Below, in pieces: positions 5,735 to 8,998 of a stretch of 8,998 nt of DNA. Position 1 is the stretch's first letter, and each line of letters opens with the position of its first letter. Under the pieces are notes generated by a model. The model was not told the origin of the DNA. It did no database searches and was given only the letters and a program-made list of their open reading frames with translations. The DNA is from an uncultured Alphaproteobacteria bacterium (lineage in GTDB: Bacteria; Pseudomonadota; Alphaproteobacteria; CAKMZR01), in contig CAKMZR010000054.1 of assembly GCA_929200455.1 (NCBI GenBank), forward strand, positions 1 through 8,998, in the 5' to 3' direction. The translations under genes and the position numbers were made by a program.

Positions 5735-8046
5735 ACATCTTTGATGATGGGGGGAGGGGAGAATGCGTTGATGGTGGGAGGATTTTGGGTGTAGGGTTCG
5801 ACATCGACAAGGCATGAGAGGGCGGATGGTCCTTGAGCGATGCGAGAAGTTCCGACATCTTGGGTGAGTATATTTGGGTTTCCGTGGACGCACCAAATGG
5901 ATTGGTCGTGAGCGATGAGTGGATCGAACCATGCTCCGGTAGAGATTTGGATGACACGGGGTCGGATGTGTTCTGAGAGTACGGCGGTGGCAAGACAGCT
6001 TCCTCTGTTGTTGAAGATGCGTACGAGGCTATGATGTTTGATGTTCCTTTTTTTGGCATCTTCAGGGTGGATAGTGACGGGTTGTCTTTCGTGTATTTTT
6101 TGTGATTGGGCGTATGCTCCGTGGTCGAGTTGAGAGTGTAGTTTGTCGTGTGGTTGGTTGGAGATGAGATGGAGGGGGAAGGTTTTGTGTGGATTCCCGA
6201 GGAATTCGTTGAGGGGTGGAGCCATGGGGTGGGGTAGACATTCTTCGTAGAGGAAGGAAGCGATGGCGGGGCTTGAGATTTGTATTTTTTTGCTTGGCGT
6301 TGAGAGGGGATATTTTTGAGGATTTTTGCGGAAGTCTTGGAGGAGAACGGCTTGATGGTCACGCGGACCTGCGGAGAAGGTTCCGAGTGTTTTTAGGTCT
6401 TTGAGGGAGGGAAGTTGGACGTGGTGTTTTTTGAAGTTGTTGCGGGTTTGTTGGTAGAGTTTTGCGATCCATTGTTCTTCTGAACGTCCTTCGGTGAAGG
6501 TATTTTTGATGTTGAGTTGTTCTGAGATGAGTGAGAAGATGTCGAAGTCGTTTCGTGCTTCGCCGATGGGTTCTGTAGTTTTTTCCATGAAGGAGACGAA
6601 GGAGTCGCGAGGAGAAGCGGTGAAGTCGTTTCTTTCGAGGGAGGTGGTGCATGGGAGGACGATGTCTGAATGTTTTGCAAGAGGGTTCCAGCACCATTCA
6701 TGGGAGATGATGGTTTGAGGTTTTTGCCAAGCTTTGCTCATTTTGGCGAGGTCTTGATGGTGGTGGAAAGGGTTGCCGCCGGCCCAATAGATGAGTTGGA
6801 TATCGGGGTAGAGAGATTGGGTTCCGTTGTAGTCGAACGCTTTTCCTGGGTTGAGGAGCATGTCGCTGATGCGTGCGACGGGTATGAAGGAAGTGACGGG
6901 ATTGCGTCCTTGGGGGAGGGAGGCGATGGGAGTGTGTAGGTAGTCATTTCCGATGCTGTTGAAGGTTCCGTATCCGAGGCCAATTCCGCCACCGGGAAGG
7001 CCGATTTGTCCGAGCATAGCGGCAAGAGTGACGCCAGTCCAATAGGCGTATTCACCGTATTCTTGACGTGTGAGTGAGAAGCTGAGGTTTATCATGGTGC
7101 GAGATTTTGCCATGCGTCGTGCGAGATTGCGTATGGTGTTTGCGGGTATTCCGGTGAGAGTTTCTGCCCACTCCGGAGACTTGGGTGTACGGTGTTTTTC
7201 GGTTCCTAGGAGGTAGGGAAGGAAGTCTTCGAAGCCGGAGGTGTGTGAGTGGATGAAGTTTGCGTCGTAGAGGTTTTCTTCGTAGAGGGTATACACGATG
7301 GCGAGCATGAGATGGACATCGGTATTGGGGACGATGGGCCTCCATTCTGCTTGAATTTCTGGGGGTGTGTCGGATTGTATGGGGCTAATATTGACAAACT
7401 GGACACCTTGCTTGGCGGCATGTGACATGGATTGGAGTTGTGTATGTGAGACGAGTCCGCCGTTATTGATTTGCGTATTTTGGATTCTGAGTCCGCCGAA
7501 AGCAACGAAGAGTTGGGCGTGTTGGGCGATGGAGTTCCAAGATGTGGAGTCGATGATGATTTTTTGGAGGTCTCCGAGGATGTGGGGTATGATGACTTCA
7601 GCGGCGGCATAGCTGTAGGTATTGAGAGATCGGGTATAGCCTCCGATGCAGTTGAGGAATCGGTGGAGTTGGCTTTGGGCGTGATGGAATCGTCCGGCAC
7701 TTGCCCATCCGTAAGAACCTCCGAAGATGGCTTGATTGCCGTATGTTTTTATGATTCTTGAGAGTTCTTGAGCGACAATTTTTGCGGCTTTCTCCCAAGA
7801 GACGGCGACGAAGGGTTCTTTGCCGCGTAGCTGAGTGGAAGCTTTGTGACCTTTTTCGAGCCAACTTTTTCGGATCATGGGTTGCTGGATTCGAGAGGGA
7901 GCATAAAGGGTATCAACGAATCCTTGGCTGATAGGAGAGGGATGTGTGTCTTTTTCTGATGGGAGCAGAGCGACAACTTTTCCATTTTGAACTTTGACGC
8001 GGTACTGTCCCCAGTGGGTAGTGGTGTGGAACTGCGAAGTATTCAT
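5731..8046 (-). CDS. Cytoplasmic molybdopterin S/N-oxide reductase, BisC/TorZ family
   Basis: The product is a 771-residue single-subunit reductase of the DMSO/TMAO/biotin sulfoxide reductase branch, with Mo-bis-MGD and no iron-sulfur cluster: the N-terminal cysteine motif seen in SoeA is absent. The N-terminus (THWGQYRVKV from residue 10) has no Tat or Sec signal, so the enzyme is cytoplasmic like E. coli BisC. Y112 and W114 in SYGWASAG match the conserved active-site pair of DMSO reductase. S145 in TYSYAAAE is the expected serine ligand to molybdenum. The C-terminal dinucleotide-binding domain spans about residues 615-745. Possible substrates are biotin sulfoxide, methionine S-sulfoxide, TMAO or another sulfoxide; sequence alone does not decide. 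The start lies 9 nt downstream of the aldehyde dehydrogenase stop, suggesting one transcript, yet no Shine-Dalgarno is visible. The protein is rich in His (about 37), Gln, Asn and Thr, matching the A+C-rich coding strand. Confidence 0.85.
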   Translation of the reverse strand: MNTSQFHTTTHWGQYRVKVQNGKVVALLPSEKDTHPSPISQGFVDTLYAPSRIQQPMIRKSWLEKGHKASTQLRGKEPFVAVSWEKAAKIVAQELSRIIKTYGNQAIFGGSYGWASAGRFHHAQSQLHRFLNCIGGYTRSLNTYSYAAAEVIIPHILGDLQKIIIDSTSWNSIAQHAQLFVAFGGLRIQNTQINNGGLVSHTQLQSMSHAAKQGVQFVNISPIQSDTPPEIQAEWRPIVPNTDVHLMLAIVYTLYEENLYDANFIHSHTSGFEDFLPYLLGTEKHRTPKSPEWAETLTGIPANTIRNLARRMAKSRTMINLSFSLTRQEYGEYAYWTGVTLAAMLGQIGLPGGGIGLGYGTFNSIGNDYLHTPIASLPQGRNPVTSFIPVARISDMLLNPGKAFDYNGTQSLYPDIQLIYWAGGNPFHHHQDLAKMSKAWQKPQTIISHEWCWNPLAKHSDIVLPCTTSLERNDFTASPRDSFVSFMEKTTEPIGEARNDFDIFSLISEQLNIKNTFTEGRSEEQWIAKLYQQTRNNFKKHHVQLPSLKDLKTLGTFSAGPRDHQAVLLQDFRKNPQKYPLSTPSKKIQISSPAIASFLYEECLPHPMAPPLNEFLGNPHKTFPLHLISNQPHDKLHSQLDHGAYAQSQKIHERQPVTIHPEDAKKRNIKHHSLVRIFNNRGSCLATAVLSEHIRPRVIQISTGAWFDPLIAHDQSIWCVHGNPNILTQDVGTSRIAQGPSALSCLVDVEPYTQNPPTINAFSPPPIIKDV

Positions 8047-8055
8047 GAAAGGGAG

Positions 8056-8998
8056 TTATGAGCAGTTGTAGCCCCATCCGCTTACGGATTTGATCTCGAG
8101 GAATTCGAGGAGTCCCCAAGAGCCGCCTTCGCGTCCGTTTCCTGACTGTTTGAATCCGCCGAAGGGAATTCCCGGAGCGCGAGAGAGGCCATTGATAGCG
8201 ACCATCCCTGTGCGGGAAGCACGAGCGAATCTTTCTGCACGTTCTCTGCTGGAAGTTTGGATATAGTTGGTGAGTCCATAAGCGGTATCATTGGCGATGG
8301 AGAAGGCTTCTTCTTCACTATTGAAGGGTATGATGGCAAGGACGGGTCCGAAGATTTCTTCTTTTGCGATGGTCATTTGGGGGGTGACATTGGCAAAGAT
8401 TGTGGGTCGCACGAAGTATCCACGATTCAATCCTTCTTGTCTTCCTGTGCCGCCGACAAGGAGGGTGGCTCCTTCGTCGATTCCTTTTTGGATGAGGTTT
8501 TGAATTTTGTCGTATTGTACTTTAGAGACGGCGGGTCCGATGTGGGGTCCATTTTTATGGGCGGTATTGACAGAGATTTGTTCTGCACAAGCTTTGGCTT
8601 CTTGGCAAGCCTGTTCGTAGCGGCTTTTTTCGACAAGCATACGAGAAGGGGAATTGCAAGATTGCCCTGTATTTTCGAAACAGTGTGTGACTCCTCTGGT
8701 GACGGCATCTTTGTCTGCGTCATGGAAGATGAGGTTGGCCCCTTTTCCTCCAAGTTCGAGGCAGACTCGCTTGACGGTATCGGCGGCAGTTTTTGTGATG
8801 TCTTTCCCGGCACGTGTAGAGCCTGTGAAACTGACGACGTCGACATCGGGGTGTGAAGAGAGTTGTCTTCCTACGCCGAGGCCGTCGCCATTGACGAGGT
8901 TGAAGACTCCGGGTGGGAATCCGGCCTCATGGATCATGTCGGCAAGGAGCATAGCGGAGAGGGGCGCGATTTCGGAAGGCTTGAGCACGCATGTACAC
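8056..8998 (-). CDS. NAD(P)-dependent aldehyde dehydrogenase, N-terminus beyond window edge
   Basis: This enzyme oxidises an aldehyde to a carboxylate in the cytoplasm. The last 313 residues are visible; the frame is still open at the right edge (TGT at 8997-8995), and about 160 N-terminal residues should lie outside. In fragment numbering, VLKPSE is at 4-9, the cofactor-binding FTGSTRAGK at 57-65, catalytic Glu81 in LELGGKG, catalytic Cys114 in GQSCNSPSR, and EEIFGPVL at 213-220. All are intact. The GQSCNSPSR active-site loop and the C-terminal GIPFGGFKQSGNGREGG pattern resemble the CddD / 3-succinoylsemialdehyde-pyridine dehydrogenase subgroup more than GabD, so I do not call it succinate-semialdehyde dehydrogenase. 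Its TAA stop at 8058-8056 lies 9 nt before the bisC-like ATG. The GTG at 8988 is an internal valine, not a start. The substrate is unknown. Confidence 0.9.
   Translation of the reverse strand, partial: CTCVLKPSEIAPLSAMLLADMIHEAGFPPGVFNLVNGDGLGVGRQLSSHPDVDVVSFTGSTRAGKDITKTAADTVKRVCLELGGKGANLIFHDADKDAVTRGVTHCFENTGQSCNSPSRMLVEKSRYEQACQEAKACAEQISVNTAHKNGPHIGPAVSKVQYDKIQNLIQKGIDEGATLLVGGTGRQEGLNRGYFVRPTIFANVTPQMTIAKEEIFGPVLAIIPFNSEEEAFSIANDTAYGLTNYIQTSSRERAERFARASRTGMVAINGLSRAPGIPFGGFKQSGNGREGGSWGLLEFLEIKSVSGWGYNCS

Noticed and set aside
5735..5765. G-run at 5749-5759 as a terminator or structured element downstream of soeC
   Set aside because: I found no complementary C-run for a hairpin and no T-tract. 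The sequence encodes the Pro-rich C-terminus of the BisC-like protein on the other strand.
8056..8988. GTG at 8988 as the start of the aldehyde dehydrogenase
   Set aside because: It falls inside the conserved VLKPSE motif, and the frame continues open to the window edge, so the gene is truncated by the window rather than starting there.
8056..8998. Calling the aldehyde dehydrogenase GabD (succinate-semialdehyde dehydrogenase), and pairing it with the Fe-ADH as a 4-hydroxybutyrate pathway
   Set aside because: The catalytic loop and C-terminus fit the CddD/SPDH-type subgroup better, and the two genes are about 7 kb apart in different transcription units. The pathway is possible but not supported.
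1..8998. CRISPR arrays, tRNA or rRNA genes, insertion sequences, integrase sites
   Set aside because: I saw no regularly spaced repeats, cloverleaf-like segment, transposase frame or terminal inverted repeats. Nearly all of the window is occupied by six conserved metabolic genes.

Overview
The window looks like a bacterial, most likely alphaproteobacterial, chromosome segment. The assignment rests on the SoeABC and BisC-type proteins, which resemble forms I know from alphaproteobacteria; no rRNA or other marker gene is present to confirm it. G+C is roughly one half. The + strand is strongly G+T rich along the whole window, whichever strand is coding. This is the pattern of a genome with strong replication-linked strand asymmetry, and it suggests that the + strand is the leading strand.

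Layout: (1) 1-1182, minus strand: an iron-dependent alcohol dehydrogenase that runs off the left edge. (2) 1183-1341: a short divergent intergenic region with a good sigma70-like promoter reading left and weaker candidates reading right. (3) 1342-5734, plus strand: a tight three-gene operon (4-nt and 1-nt overlaps) encoding a molybdenum catalytic subunit, a four-cluster ferredoxin subunit and a membrane anchor. I read it as soeABC, the cytoplasm-facing, quinone-linked sulfite dehydrogenase. (4) 5731-8046, minus strand: a second molybdoenzyme, a signal-less S/N-oxide reductase of the BisC/TorZ/DMSO reductase family, whose stop codon overlaps that of soeC tail to tail. (5) 8056-8998, minus strand: the C-terminal two thirds of an NAD(P)-dependent aldehyde dehydrogenase, 9 nt upstream of the bisC-like start and probably in the same transcript.

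Read together, SoeABC would oxidise cytoplasmic sulfite to sulfate and pass two electrons to the quinone pool. The BisC-like enzyme would reduce a cytoplasmic sulfoxide or N-oxide. The flanking alcohol and aldehyde dehydrogenases handle carbonyl compounds. The combination fits an organosulfur or sulfonate-processing neighbourhood, but no sulfonate-cleaving enzyme or transporter lies inside the window, so that link is inference. I see no mobile element, CRISPR array, tRNA, rRNA or convincing terminator. I find no clearly new biological system. The most distinctive signals are the compositional asymmetry and its effects on start sites and protein composition.
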